Below, piece after piece: positions 7,401-16,715 of a stretch of DNA of 64,000 bases; within the stretch, counting starts at the first letter, position 1; every line of letters begins with the position of its first letter. The notes under the pieces are model-generated. The model had not been told where the DNA came from and made no database searches. It saw nothing but the letters and a program-made list of their open reading frames with translations. Origin of the DNA: Lacinutrix himadriensis. Lineage in GTDB: Bacteria > Bacteroidota > Bacteroidia > Flavobacteriales > Flavobacteriaceae. The stretch is taken from positions 186,001 through 250,000 of the forward strand of contig NZ_LIQI01000012.1 in NCBI RefSeq assembly GCF_001418105.1. The letters are read 5' to 3'. A program made the position numbers and the translations under genes.

Positions 7401-8029
7401 TACAGATCTTTAATAATATGAAACAAGGTAATAATAGAAATTATTCCTGTAACAGCACCTATAAGATAGTTCATGCTTTTTTGGGTAGTAAGTGTCTTGC
7501 TTTTTATTTTATCGAAAAAGAAAATATAGATATAAAAGATTACAAAGCTACCTGTTGCAGCCCCAGCAACGTAAGAAAAGATACTTGTTTTTTCGAAACT
7601 CATCCAGCCAAAGGAAGCTAGTGTTATACTCATATATGCCTGATACGGAATAGGAAAAACATTTAAAGCAGAAAGCAGCATACCTTGAAAAAATCTACTT
7701 TTTTTACTTTTTACTTTGAGTTCTGCTTTGGGCTTATCTTCGGTTTTAGCGATTAATAAAAAATAGATTGTTATCAGTACAAATAAAATAAATGCCACGC
7801 GTTGCAGAACATCCACAACATCCTGATGACTACTCAAATAGCGCGCAAAAAGCACCCCGATATAGGTTTGAATTATAATGATAACACAGGCTCCAATAGA
7901 GAAAGTAATCCCTCTAGAATACCCATCTTTTAGGCTAATTTTTGCTGCCGTCATGTTGAGTAATCCTGGAGGAGTTACACCAACTAAAGCTACAAGTAAT
8001 CCTAAAAAAAAAGTAATGGTTATAGTCAA
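7400..8029 (-). CDS. LysE/RhtB-family membrane exporter
   Basis: Inner-membrane protein of 209 residues with about six hydrophobic segments. The first segment ends in GVTPPGLLNMTAAKISLKDG, the conserved LysE/RhtB signature in its flavobacterial form. The family exports amino acids or related metabolites; the substrate here is unknown. It starts one base after the trmB stop codon and overlaps the ATL gene by one base, so trmB, exporter and ATL form a tight operon on the minus strand. Confidence 0.8.
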   Translation of the reverse strand: MTITITFFLGLLVALVGVTPPGLLNMTAAKISLKDGYSRGITFSIGACVIIIIQTYIGVLFARYLSSHQDVVDVLQRVAFILFVLITIYFLLIAKTEDKPKAELKVKSKKSRFFQGMLLSALNVFPIPYQAYMSITLASFGWMSFEKTSIFSYVAGAATGSFVIFYIYIFFFDKIKSKTLTTQKSMNYLIGAVTGIISIITLFHIIKDL

Positions 8030-8030
8030 A

Positions 8031-8705
8031 CTATTTTATTTTAAAACGAATATACGTAATTGCTTTGTCTTCTTTAAGATATTGGCTTTCATAAAAGGTT
8101 TGAATACTGGTTACCTCTTCTGGACTTCCTTCTTGCTTATACACATTATGGTTTGCGTATAACACCTCGTGACCTCCACCATGTAACAATCCTAAAGTAT
8201 AGCCATGCATAAACTCACTATCTGTTTTAAGATTCATGATTCCGTCTGGTTTTAAAATGGTTTTATACCTTTTTAAAAATTCAGAATTCGTCATTCTATG
8301 CTTGGTACGCTTGTATTTTATTTGTGGATCTGGAAAAGTAATCCAGATTTCATCTACTTCATTTTCAGCAAAAACATGTTCTACTAATTCTATTTGCGTA
8401 CGAATAAAAGCTACGTTTGGTATATTTTCTTCGATTGCTGTTTTAGCTCCTCTCCAAAAACGCGCTCCTTTAATATCGATACCAATAAAGTTTTTATTTG
8501 GATATTTTTCAGCTAAAGCCACGCTATATTCCCCTTTACCACAACCAAGTTCTAAAACTAAAGGGTTATCATTTTCAAAAAAGGTAGCACACCAGTTTCC
8601 TTTTAATTGGTATTGTGCATCTACTAGCTCTTCTCTTGTTGGCTCAAATACGTTTTTAAAAGTTTCATTTTCTTTAAAACGTTTCAGTTTATTTTTACTT
8701 CCCAC
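8031..8705 (-). CDS. trmB: tRNA (guanine-N7-)-methyltransferase
   Basis: SAM-dependent enzyme of 224 residues that forms m7G46 in tRNA. LELGCGKGEYSVALA is motif I, and NFIGIDIKGARFW follows as motif II. The family-specific WITFPDPQIKYKRTKHRMT block contains the catalytic Asp and the tRNA-contacting Arg/Lys residues. Length is normal. It leads the trmB-exporter-ATL operon and is divergent from the glycosyltransferase gene. Confidence 0.93.
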   Translation of the reverse strand: MGSKNKLKRFKENETFKNVFEPTREELVDAQYQLKGNWCATFFENDNPLVLELGCGKGEYSVALAEKYPNKNFIGIDIKGARFWRGAKTAIEENIPNVAFIRTQIELVEHVFAENEVDEIWITFPDPQIKYKRTKHRMTNSEFLKRYKTILKPDGIMNLKTDSEFMHGYTLGLLHGGGHEVLYANHNVYKQEGSPEEVTSIQTFYESQYLKEDKAITYIRFKIK

Positions 8706-8759
8706 AATTATTTAATGTTTTGGCAAAATTAAGGAAATATTATGAGCCTTGTTTATGCT

Positions 8760-8767
8760 TATCTTTG
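8760..8767 (+). promoter_or_regulatory. -7 box TATCTTTG for the glycosyltransferase gene
   Basis: Exact match to the Bacteroidota -7 consensus TAnnTTTG, seven bases before the ATG at 8774. It lies inside the longer version of the reading frame (from 8720) and therefore argues for the later start with a very short leader. No convincing -33 element was seen. Confidence 0.5.
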
Positions 8768-8773
8768 TTTTTT

Positions 8774-9826
8774 ATGAAAGGTAAAAAACGAATACTAGTT
8801 GCACCTCTAAATTGGGGACTTGGACATGCTACACGTTGCATACCAATTATTCGCGCGTTATTAGCACATGATTTTGAAGTTGTTTTGGCTAGCGATGGCA
8901 TTGCTTTGCAATTACTAAAAAAGGAATTTCCAGATTTGGAAGCGCTAGAACTGCCGTCTTACCATATTGCATATGCTAAAAACGCGAAACTCTTTAAGTG
9001 GAAATTATTAAAAGATTCCCCAAAAGTTTTAAAAGCGATAAAAGCGGAAAAAAAAGCAATTAAAGTGATTATTGAAACCCATCATATTGATGGAATCATT
9101 AGCGACAATAGGCTTGGTTTGCATACTAAAAAAGTACCTTGTGTTTTTATAAGCCACCAACTGCAGGTTTTAAGCGGAAGCACCACTTGGTTGAGTACTA
9201 AAATGCATCAAAAAATAATGCAACAGTTTGATGTTTGTTGGGTACCTGATAATTTAGACGAACCTAATTTAAGCGGAAAGCTTGGTCATGTGGACGTGCC
9301 TGAATTACCAACAAAATATCTTGGACCTTTAAGTAGATTTCATAAAAAAGATACAGAAATTACTACCGATTTATTAGTGATACTTTCTGGACCAGAACCA
9401 CAACGAACATTCCTAGAAGTAAAGTTATTAGAAGAATTAAAAGCGTTTAAAGGAAGTATTGTTTTTGTAAAAGGTATTATTGAAGAAGTCCAAACCAAAT
9501 CACAAAAAGACCATATGACTATTTATAACTTTATGACTAGTGATTTGTTAGAGCAAACATTAAATGAAAGTGCATTGGTGTTATCTCGTTCTGGATATAC
9601 GACCATAATGGATTTAGCAAAATTAGAAAAGAAAGCTTTTTTTATACCAACTCCTGGACAGTTTGAACAAGAATATTTAGCTAAAAGGTTAGATGCTTTG
9701 GGAATGGTGCCTAGTTGTAAACAGGAAGATTTCACCATTAGCAAACTAGAAGCAGTAGCTGCGAGTTCTGGTTTAAAGCATTTTGATTATGATGTGAATT
9801 ACAAAAGGCTATTCGACCTTTTCTAG
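8774..9826 (+). CDS. MurG-like glycosyltransferase family protein
   Basis: A 350-residue protein with the two-domain GT-B plan of MurG-like (GT28-related) transferases. The N-terminus has VAPLNWGLGHATRC, equivalent to the glycine-rich acceptor loop. The C-terminal half has LVILSGPEPQRTFLE and ALVLSRSGYTTIMDLAKLEK, equivalent to the nucleotide-sugar binding loop, followed by PTPGQFEQEYLAKRL. The sugar donor and acceptor are unknown. The frame is open from 8720, but a -7 box at 8760 and the family alignment favour ATG 8774. The last 18 bases overlap the convergent histidine kinase gene. Confidence 0.75.
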   Translation: MKGKKRILVAPLNWGLGHATRCIPIIRALLAHDFEVVLASDGIALQLLKKEFPDLEALELPSYHIAYAKNAKLFKWKLLKDSPKVLKAIKAEKKAIKVIIETHHIDGIISDNRLGLHTKKVPCVFISHQLQVLSGSTTWLSTKMHQKIMQQFDVCWVPDNLDEPNLSGKLGHVDVPELPTKYLGPLSRFHKKDTEITTDLLVILSGPEPQRTFLEVKLLEELKAFKGSIVFVKGIIEEVQTKSQKDHMTIYNFMTSDLLEQTLNESALVLSRSGYTTIMDLAKLEKKAFFIPTPGQFEQEYLAKRLDALGMVPSCKQEDFTISKLEAVAASSGLKHFDYDVNYKRLFDLF

Positions 9827-10852
9827 CGTGAAAGAGAACTCACTTCCGACTTCAAATTCACTTTCTATGTAAATTTTTTCGTCGTGCGCTTCAATAATAT
9901 GTTTTACTATCGCTAAACCTAATCCGGAACCGCCTTCTTTACGCGAACCACTTTTATCTACTCTGTAGAAACGTTCAAATAATCTTGGGATGTGTTTTTT
10001 CTCAATACCTTCTCCATTATCTGTGATACGAACAATCACTTTATTTTTAATAAGGTTTTCAATACTCACTTCGGTGGTACCTTGCTTGCTTCCGTATTTT
10101 ATAGAATTTACAATAAGATTAGTAAGCACCTGTTCTATTCGTTCTTTATCGGCATTCACTAGAATTGGTTCTGTATAATCGATATCAAAAGCTAAAGTGA
10201 TATTCTTTTTGGAGGCTTTCATTTCAAAGAGTTCGAAAACACTTTCTATCAATTCTACAATATCAAAAGTCTCTATATTTAGTCTTAGATCACCTATTTC
10301 TAATTTAGTAATCATATCTAAATCTTTTACAATATAAATAAGTCGGTCTACCCCTTTATTGGCATTACTTAAATATTTATCGCGGACGTTTTCATCTTTT
10401 ACGGCACCATCTAGTAAGGTTAAAAGATAACCTTGTACAGTAAATAAGGGCGTTTTTAGTTCGTGGGAAACATTACCAAGAAATTCTTTTCGGTATTCTT
10501 CACGCACTTTAAGCATTTCAATTTCTAGCTTACGGTCTTTGGCATACTTATCTATTTCCTTAGTAAGCGTTGCCATATCTGTGGTAATTCTTTCTTTTTT
10601 TAAAGTGGAAGACTCTAAAAGAGTAAGATCATCATATACTTTTTTAACGCGTTTGTAGATAAATTGTTCTACACGATACTGAATAATAACAAAGGAAGAA
10701 ACAAAGCATGTTAAAGCGATGAATACAATTTGAATCCAATCTAGAACATAAAAGATATACAAAAAAACACTCATTAAGAGCGTTAAAAAAATAGTGATGT
10801 ACGAGGCTGTTTTAAAAGCAAACTTGTACGTTCTTTTTAATTTTCTTTGCAT
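9809..10852 (-). CDS. PhoR-like sensor histidine kinase
   Basis: Membrane histidine kinase of 347 residues. Two hydrophobic segments (about 15-37 and 40-58) with almost no periplasmic loop are followed by a coiled linker, HisKA with GNVSHELKTPL (phospho-acceptor H130), and an HATPase domain with NLIVNSIKYG (N box), TDNGEGI (G1), FERFYRVD (F box) and GSGLGLAIVKH (G2). The lack of an extracellular sensor domain suggests sensing within the membrane or through a partner. The response regulator gene lies just upstream on the same strand. The 3' end overlaps the convergent glycosyltransferase gene by 18 bases. Confidence 0.9.
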   Translation of the reverse strand: MQRKLKRTYKFAFKTASYITIFLTLLMSVFLYIFYVLDWIQIVFIALTCFVSSFVIIQYRVEQFIYKRVKKVYDDLTLLESSTLKKERITTDMATLTKEIDKYAKDRKLEIEMLKVREEYRKEFLGNVSHELKTPLFTVQGYLLTLLDGAVKDENVRDKYLSNANKGVDRLIYIVKDLDMITKLEIGDLRLNIETFDIVELIESVFELFEMKASKKNITLAFDIDYTEPILVNADKERIEQVLTNLIVNSIKYGSKQGTTEVSIENLIKNKVIVRITDNGEGIEKKHIPRLFERFYRVDKSGSRKEGGSGLGLAIVKHIIEAHDEKIYIESEFEVGSEFSFTLEKVE

Positions 10853-10919
10853 GATATCAACTTCATTATAAAAGGATGCATAAAACTTAAATTGTTTATA
10901 AATATGGGGTAAACGGATA

Positions 10920-11603
10920 TTAATCTACAAATTTATAACCAACTCCTTTTACGGTTTTAAAATAGTCATCGCCAATTTTTTCTCTAAGTTTTCTAATGTG
11001 TACATCTATGGTTCTTCCACCAACAACGACTTCATTCCCCCAAACCTTATCTAAAATATCTTCGCGTTTAAAAACTTTTCCAGGTTTAGACGCTAGTAAA
11101 GATAATAATTCAAATTCTTTTCTTGGTAAGATGATTTCCTTCCCTTTAAGTTCTATTTTATATTCTTCCCTATTAATAACAAGGCTTCCTATTTTTAGGA
11201 TGTTTTCATTTCCATCCACTTCTTTAAAGCGGCGCAACAATGCCTTTACTTTACTAACCAAAACTTTTGGTTTTATAGGTTTTGTTATATAATCATCTGC
11301 TCCTGCATCAAAACCGGCTACTTGCGAGTAATCTTCTCCTCTTGCCGTTAAAAAAGTAATAATCGTATTATTTAGACTATCTATTTTTCGTATTTGTTCG
11401 CAAGCTTCAATACCATCCATTTCTGGCATCATTACGTCTAAAATAATAAGTTGTGGCTTTTCCTTTTTGGCTTTTTTTACTGCTTGTAAACCGTTTTCCG
11501 CTGTAATAACTTGATATCCTTCCGTAGTTAGATTATAACCAACAATTTCAAGAATGTCTGGTTCATCATCTACTAGTAATATTTTAATGTCTTTCTTCTT
11601 CAT
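10920..11603 (-). CDS. PhoB/OmpR-family response regulator
   Basis: Two-component regulator of 227 residues. The receiver domain has the acidic pair VDDEPD (12-14), phospho-acceptor D56 in LIILDVMMP, and the conserved Lys in YITKPIKP. The C-terminal winged helix ends KTVKGVGYKFVD, typical of the OmpR/PhoB family. It precedes the PhoR-like kinase gene by 67 bases on the same strand, so the pair forms one system. Targets are not evident; phosphate regulation is only suggested by family resemblance. Confidence 0.92.
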   Translation of the reverse strand: MKKKDIKILLVDDEPDILEIVGYNLTTEGYQVITAENGLQAVKKAKKEKPQLIILDVMMPEMDGIEACEQIRKIDSLNNTIITFLTARGEDYSQVAGFDAGADDYITKPIKPKVLVSKVKALLRRFKEVDGNENILKIGSLVINREEYKIELKGKEIILPRKEFELLSLLASKPGKVFKREDILDKVWGNEVVVGGRTIDVHIRKLREKIGDDYFKTVKGVGYKFVD

Positions 11604-11820
11604 TTATTTAAAGTTAAGATAATGTAAAGATAAAATTAATAGTAAAAATCTATGCTAGTTTACATACTAATAACAATATAGTAACATAGGGAACACTATA
11701 ACCAACTTAGAACCTTTAAAATAGATAAATTATTTTATAAATCTAGCACATAAGCAGATAGCGAATGTTATATTACCATGAATATTTAATTTTCATCATA
11801 GATAAAATCATATTTCTACC

Positions 11821-11828
11821 TATATTTG
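11821..11828 (+). promoter_or_regulatory. -7 box TATATTTG for the lamin-tail T9SS gene
   Basis: Exact TAnnTTTG match 26 bases before the ATG at 11855. It lies inside an upstream extension of the reading frame (from 11765) that would put 30 residues before the signal peptide, so it supports the 11855 start. No clear -33 element. Confidence 0.5.
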
Positions 11829-11854
11829 TATTCTTAACTATAAACAACATAATT

Positions 11855-13639
11855 ATGAAAAAAATTTACTTTTTATTATTATCCGTATTAATGACTTCTG
11901 TCTCTTTTGCACAGGTTATTATCACGGAAATTGCTGACCCGAATAACAATGCGGATGCACGTTATATTGAATTACATAACTTAGGTACTACTGCAGTAGA
12001 CTTTACTGAAGGTAACGGGTGGCAAATTGACAAATACACCAATGCAAGTGATGCTGTTTCCGTTTCTTTAGACTTAACAGGATCTATTTCTCCTGGTGGT
12101 TTCTATATTATAGCATATGATAACACCTCTGGAACTTTTGCTTCTGTATACGGAATGACTGCTAACCAACTAGATGCTGTAAGTAACGGTGTTGCTGGAA
12201 GTAATGGTGATGATGATTTAGTTTTAATTGATGGAACTGATACTATAGTTGATTTCTGGGGAGTGTATGATAGTATGACTGGTACAAACACAGATAACAC
12301 TGGTACTTGTTCAGAATATGAAGATGGTAGAGCAGAAAGACTTACTTCTGTAACAATGGGTGCAACAACATTTAATGAAGCAGAATGGAATGTTTGGGCT
12401 GATTCGGATGTAACCGGTTGTACATCTCATGTAAATGCACCAAGAACAGCTCCTGGTGATTTTGATCCAGGTGCATGGGGAACACCAACATGTAGCTTTA
12501 GTTTTACTAATCCTTCTGCAACATGTGACGCAATTACTGCTGGTGTCGATACTTATACTGCTACTATTGATTTTACTGGTGGAGGAAACCCTGCTTTTAC
12601 AGTAGTTGCTGATGCTGGTTCTGTTGATTTAAGTGGTGGAGATCCTGCTACAGATGCAACAGGTACAATTACTATTACAGGACTTACCGAAGGAGTTGAC
12701 GTTATAATAACTGCCAATGACACTAATCTTTGTAATGTAATGAGTACAATAACTGCTGCAACATGTGTACCTTCAAATACACTACCTATAACAGATGACT
12801 TTACCTATGCAGATGGTAGTCTTATTCCAAACGGGCTTTGGTTAACCAATGGTGGTACTCCTGGTGATTTCTTAGTTGCTTCTGGACAAGCTGTGGTTGA
12901 ACATGGAGCACCTAGTGAAGATGTAATTATACCTTTTACACCAGTTTCTGGAAAAATTTATTATGGATTAGACTTTTCTGTAGTTGATCCAGGTGCACCA
13001 ATTACTGGTAGTGATTTTGAATACTTTGCACATTTTAAAGACTCTGGGTTTGGTTTTAAAGCTCGTCTTGATATCGTAGAAGCTACTTCTGGTGGTGATT
13101 ATACTGTTGGTATTTCTACAGGAACAAGCACTGCTGAAGCTACTTGGACTGCAGATCTTTCATTCGGAACTACTTATCGTGCAATAGTAATGTATGATCA
13201 AGATGCTAATTTAGCGCAATTATGGATAGATGCTACTGCTATTGGAGACACATCTATATTAGGTGGAGATGATGCAGATCCAGGAAGTTCAATGGAAGCA
13301 TTTTCACTTAGACAATCAGATTCATCTACAAATGAAACTGTTCTTGTTGATAATTTAGTGATTTCTCAAAACTTTGCTGAAACTACGTTATCTACACAAA
13401 ACTTTAACAAAAACACATTTGCAGTATACCCTAACCCTGCTACAAATGGTTTTGTAAATATCTCTAGTACATCTAACGAAGCAATTACTGTCACTGTTTT
13501 TGATATTCTTGGTAAACAAGTAATCAACCAAACAGTAAACAACAACGTTTTAAACGTTGCTACTTTAACAAGTGGAGTTTATATTTTAAAAATATCACAA
13601 AATAAGAACACTATAACTAAGAAATTAGTAATTAGATAA
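11855..13639 (+). CDS. T9SS-secreted protein with N-terminal lamin-tail domain
   Basis: Secreted protein of 594 residues. A signal peptide (about 1-20, ending SVSFAQ) is followed by VIITEIADPNNNADARYIEL, the hallmark of a lamin-tail (LTD) domain, then a domain of about 90 residues with two Cys-rich borders and a jelly-roll-like region. The last 75 residues are a type A T9SS sorting domain (FAVYPNPATNGFVNI ... GVYILKISQ ... KKLVIR). The protein would cross the outer membrane through T9SS and be released or anchored at the surface. LTD domains often occur with nucleases or adhesins, but no catalytic domain is seen. Its 3' end is nearly identical to that of the next gene. Confidence 0.85.
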   Translation: MKKIYFLLLSVLMTSVSFAQVIITEIADPNNNADARYIELHNLGTTAVDFTEGNGWQIDKYTNASDAVSVSLDLTGSISPGGFYIIAYDNTSGTFASVYGMTANQLDAVSNGVAGSNGDDDLVLIDGTDTIVDFWGVYDSMTGTNTDNTGTCSEYEDGRAERLTSVTMGATTFNEAEWNVWADSDVTGCTSHVNAPRTAPGDFDPGAWGTPTCSFSFTNPSATCDAITAGVDTYTATIDFTGGGNPAFTVVADAGSVDLSGGDPATDATGTITITGLTEGVDVIITANDTNLCNVMSTITAATCVPSNTLPITDDFTYADGSLIPNGLWLTNGGTPGDFLVASGQAVVEHGAPSEDVIIPFTPVSGKIYYGLDFSVVDPGAPITGSDFEYFAHFKDSGFGFKARLDIVEATSGGDYTVGISTGTSTAEATWTADLSFGTTYRAIVMYDQDANLAQLWIDATAIGDTSILGGDDADPGSSMEAFSLRQSDSSTNETVLVDNLVISQNFAETTLSTQNFNKNTFAVYPNPATNGFVNISSTSNEAITVTVFDILGKQVINQTVNNNVLNVATLTSGVYILKISQNKNTITKKLVIR

Positions 13640-13660
13640 CACCTAAAATTCGTTATTATT

Positions 13661-13697
13661 AAAAGGACTGGTAAGATTTACCAGTCCTTTTTTTTTG
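13661..13697 (+). terminator. Terminator of the lamin-tail gene
   Basis: AAAAGGACTGGTAA, a short loop, then TTACCAGTCC and a T-run of about 10. The terminator and spacer are duplicated after the next gene (15600-15648). Confidence 0.88.
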
Positions 13698-13784
13698 TAA
13701 TATATTTATCGAATCAGTTATATAAAATTATTCCTAAATAACACAATAATTGATTTATTAAACCTATAACTAATTAAATATATT

Positions 13785-15578
13785 ATGAAAAAAAATTACT
13801 TATTTGTTCTAGCTATTTTACTTGCTATTTCAACAAACGCACAAACCACATTAGCCTCTCAAGGCTTTGAAGAAAGCACAGACGACACTTGGTCTTATAA
13901 CACAACTCCAGAAACATATAATATTAGTAATGATGTTTGGGCAATAGTAACTAACGTTGGGAGTATTACAACTGCAGATACTGGAGCTAATTTTTGGGGA
14001 ATTAGAGATATTGAAAATAATAATGGAGGAGGTGCTATGAAACACTATCTTGAGTTTTCTAACATTCCTGTAACTGGTGAAAACAATATAGTTCTATCTT
14101 TTAAATATTACTCTGATGGATTTGACTCAACAGACGAGCTTAGTGTTGAATTTTTTTTTGATGATGTAGGCCAAGATATAACACCCTTAGAAAAAAACAC
14201 CGATGTTTGGACAGGGTACTCTAAAGTAATTCCGGATGGCACTAACAATGTTAGGTTTAATCTAATCGCAACACAAAATGGAGCTACAGACTATGCTGGT
14301 TTTGATTCTATTAAATTAGAATCTGGTGCAGACACCAATTCTAACATTACCATTACATATCCTACAGAAGGAGAAACAGTTAATGCTGGTTTAGACGGAT
14401 TTGATGCTACCACAGAATTATATCTTTTCGCTATTTCTGGTAACGATGGATCTGGTCATAGTGACAATACAGAAGATGGTATTATTCAGTATTCCATAGA
14501 CTCTGGTGCTTTAATTAACAAATTTGACAATGAGCCTATTACCTTTACTAACTTAACACAAGGACCTCATACTTTATTTACTCAGTTAGTAGACAATAAT
14601 GAAAACACATTAGGTATCGAATCTACGGTAAACTTTATTTATAATGACATAGTTCAAACGCTTCCTTTTTACGAGCCGTTTGATTACGTAGTAAATGAAA
14701 ACCTAGGAGACCAAACAAATTGGGTAAATCAAGTAGCAAATGATGATGATGAAATTTTAATTGGAACAGGAAGTCTATCGTATCCAAGTTTAGATAATTC
14801 TATTGGTAACCATATTATGTTTGATGGAGATGGTAAAGAAACAATTATTGAATTTACTCCTGTAGCTAGTGGTACAGTATACACCTCTTTTATTATTAAC
14901 GTAACAGATCTTTCCGCTTTAACCGATTTTAATGATGGTGGTTATTTTGCTATTTTAGGTGAGTTTGATGCAAGATTATGGGTAAGAGCAAATCCAGATG
15001 CTTCTGGAACTACTTATGATATTGGCGCAGGTCATTCTCCATCAAGTCCTCCTGTAACAAGTACAACGTATAATGTTGGAGATAATGTTTTTATTGTAGT
15101 GAGTTATGATATTGATAATAATGTAGTAAAAACATGGGTAAACCCTAGCGAAGCAGAACTTCAATCTAGTAGTCCTGGATCTCCTACAATAACAGAAGCT
15201 ACTACAGACACAGCAGACCCAATTAGCTATTTCTATTTAAGACAAGATTCTACTGGAGAAACACCTTTTATGTCATTTGATGAACTACGTATAGGTACAT
15301 CATGGAGTGATGTTACTCCAACTACATTATCTAATAATGAATTTGAAACTACTGGTTTTGCTATTTATCCTAACCCTGTTACAAACGGTTTAGTAAACAT
15401 TATAAGTAAAACAGACGAAGCTATTACTGTTAGTGTTTTTGATATTCTTGGTAAACAAGTAATCAACCAAACAGTAAACAACAACGTTTTAAACGTTGCT
15501 TCTTTAACAAGTGGTGTTTACATTTTAAAAGCATCACAAAATGGAAGCGTTTCTACTAAGAAATTAGTAATTAAATAA
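13785..15578 (+). CDS. T9SS-secreted multidomain protein, function unknown
   Basis: Secreted protein of 597 residues. A signal peptide (1-19, ending ISTNAQ) is followed by a beta-rich domain (LASQGFEESTDDTWSY ... YLEFSNIP) that resembles the choice-of-anchor/MAM-like jelly-roll domains of flavobacterial cargo. An Ig-like segment (SNITITYPTEGETVNAG) comes next, then a second jelly roll (about 295-510), then a type A T9SS sorting domain. No catalytic motif is visible; an adhesin or carbohydrate-binding role is possible but not shown. It shares a 66-bp identical DNA block in the sorting domain with the previous gene. Confidence 0.8.
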   Translation: MKKNYLFVLAILLAISTNAQTTLASQGFEESTDDTWSYNTTPETYNISNDVWAIVTNVGSITTADTGANFWGIRDIENNNGGGAMKHYLEFSNIPVTGENNIVLSFKYYSDGFDSTDELSVEFFFDDVGQDITPLEKNTDVWTGYSKVIPDGTNNVRFNLIATQNGATDYAGFDSIKLESGADTNSNITITYPTEGETVNAGLDGFDATTELYLFAISGNDGSGHSDNTEDGIIQYSIDSGALINKFDNEPITFTNLTQGPHTLFTQLVDNNENTLGIESTVNFIYNDIVQTLPFYEPFDYVVNENLGDQTNWVNQVANDDDEILIGTGSLSYPSLDNSIGNHIMFDGDGKETIIEFTPVASGTVYTSFIINVTDLSALTDFNDGGYFAILGEFDARLWVRANPDASGTTYDIGAGHSPSSPPVTSTTYNVGDNVFIVVSYDIDNNVVKTWVNPSEAELQSSSPGSPTITEATTDTADPISYFYLRQDSTGETPFMSFDELRIGTSWSDVTPTTLSNNEFETTGFAIYPNPVTNGLVNIISKTDEAITVSVFDILGKQVINQTVNNNVLNVASLTSGVYILKASQNGSVSTKKLVIK

Positions 15579-15599
15579 CACCAATATTAAGTTATTGTT

Positions 15600-15634
15600 A
15601 AAAGGCTGGTATTCATTTACCAGTCTTTTTTTTT
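15600..15634 (+). terminator. Terminator of the second T9SS gene
   Basis: AAAGGCTGGTA, loop, TTTACCAGTC and a T-run. The sequence is homologous to the terminator at 13661, including the following GTAATATATTT spacer. Confidence 0.82.
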
Positions 15635-15734
15635 GTAATATATTTGTCAAAATAATTTTTAAAATTGCTTAATATTAATCTTTAAATGGCAATATAATTG
15701 CCTTAACAAAACAAAAAAAAAACAATTATTTATT

Positions 15735-16631
15735 ATGAAAAAAATCTACTTTTTATTATTTACATTATCATGTATACTTACTACTAATGCACAACTACAA
15801 AGTGGTGACATTGCTTTCACTGGCTATAATTCAGATGGTACAGATAGTTTTTCGTTTGTAACTTTTGTTGAAATCCCTGCCAATACTGTAATTATATTCA
15901 CGGATAATGGATGGAAAGCCGCTGGAGGTTTTAGATCAAATGAAGGAACTGCCACATGGACTTCACCTGCCATTACAATAGTTGCAGGAACAGAGATTTT
16001 AATAACAGATATAGGAGGAACAGCTAACTTCGGTACATTTGTCAACTCTGGTATTAATCTTTCTGGATCTGGAGATCAGGTTTTAGCTTATGACCCTAAT
16101 AATATACCTGACGCTAGTGATGATTCTGGTTTCTATGCCGGAATAAACATGAATAGTAGTTGGGATACAGACGCCTCAAGCTCGAACACTTCATCACAAC
16201 CAGCTTCTTTAGTAGGTTTTTCAATTGCTTTAAGCCCTGAAGTAGATAATGCTGTTTATGATTGTTCTACAACAACTGGAAATACAGCTACTTTAAGAGC
16301 TGCAATAAATGACACTAGTAACTGGACTACAGATAACAATAGCGGATTAACGCTACCTACTTGTAACTTTACAGCTACTCTTTCTGTAAACCAAAATAAA
16401 GTTGCAGCATTCTATGTATACCCAAACCCTGTGACAAATGGTACGGTTAACATTAAAACAAGCAACAACGAAGCGGTAAACGTTTCTATTTTTGATGTTT
16501 TAGGAAAACAAGTATTAGCAAAAAACGTTACTAACCAAACTTTAAATGTTTCTAACTTAAACGCTGGAGTTTACATTTTAAAATTATCTCAAAACGGAAA
16601 TAGCACTACTAAAAAATTAGTGATTAACTAA
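15735..16631 (+). CDS. T9SS-secreted protein, function unknown
   Basis: Secreted protein of 298 residues with a signal peptide (1-19, ending LTTNAQ) closely similar to that of the lamin-tail protein at 11855. The mature part starts LQSGDIAFTGYNSDGTDSFS and contains VEIPANTVIIFTDNGW, a lamin-tail-like beta sandwich common in T9SS cargo. A type A sorting domain (YVYPNPVTNGTVNI ... KKLVIN) closes the protein. No enzyme motif is visible. It is the third member of a tandem set of related cargo genes; a possible -7 box TATATTTG is at 15639-15646. Confidence 0.8.
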   Translation: MKKIYFLLFTLSCILTTNAQLQSGDIAFTGYNSDGTDSFSFVTFVEIPANTVIIFTDNGWKAAGGFRSNEGTATWTSPAITIVAGTEILITDIGGTANFGTFVNSGINLSGSGDQVLAYDPNNIPDASDDSGFYAGINMNSSWDTDASSSNTSSQPASLVGFSIALSPEVDNAVYDCSTTTGNTATLRAAINDTSNWTTDNNSGLTLPTCNFTATLSVNQNKVAAFYVYPNPVTNGTVNIKTSNNEAVNVSIFDVLGKQVLAKNVTNQTLNVSNLNAGVYILKLSQNGNSTTKKLVIN

Positions 16632-16650
16632 TTTCTATTTTACATTATAT

Positions 16651-16683
16651 AAAAAGCGTTGCTCATAGAGTGACGCTTTTTTA
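16651..16683 (+). terminator. Terminator of the third T9SS gene
   Basis: AAAAAGCGT, a loop of about 12 bases, ACGCTTTTTT. The stop codon is 20 bases upstream. Confidence 0.8.
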
Positions 16684-16690
16684 TTTTAAC

Positions 16691-16698
16691 TACTTTTG
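16691..16698 (+). promoter_or_regulatory. -7 box TACTTTTG for the LuxE-like gene
   Basis: Exact TAnnTTTG match 17 bases before the ATG at 16716, directly after the preceding terminator. Confidence 0.5.
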
Positions 16699-16715
16699 TT
16701 CTCGATACAAAACTC

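Noticed and set aside
8236-8715. 159-codon plus-strand frame opposite trmB
   Set aside because: TrmB motifs are on the other strand; the frame is Ser/Leu-rich without recognisable domains.
9809-11603. The kinase/regulator pair as the T9SS regulators PorY/PorX
   Set aside because: The regulator ends in an OmpR-type winged helix, while PorX has an alkaline phosphatase-like effector domain.
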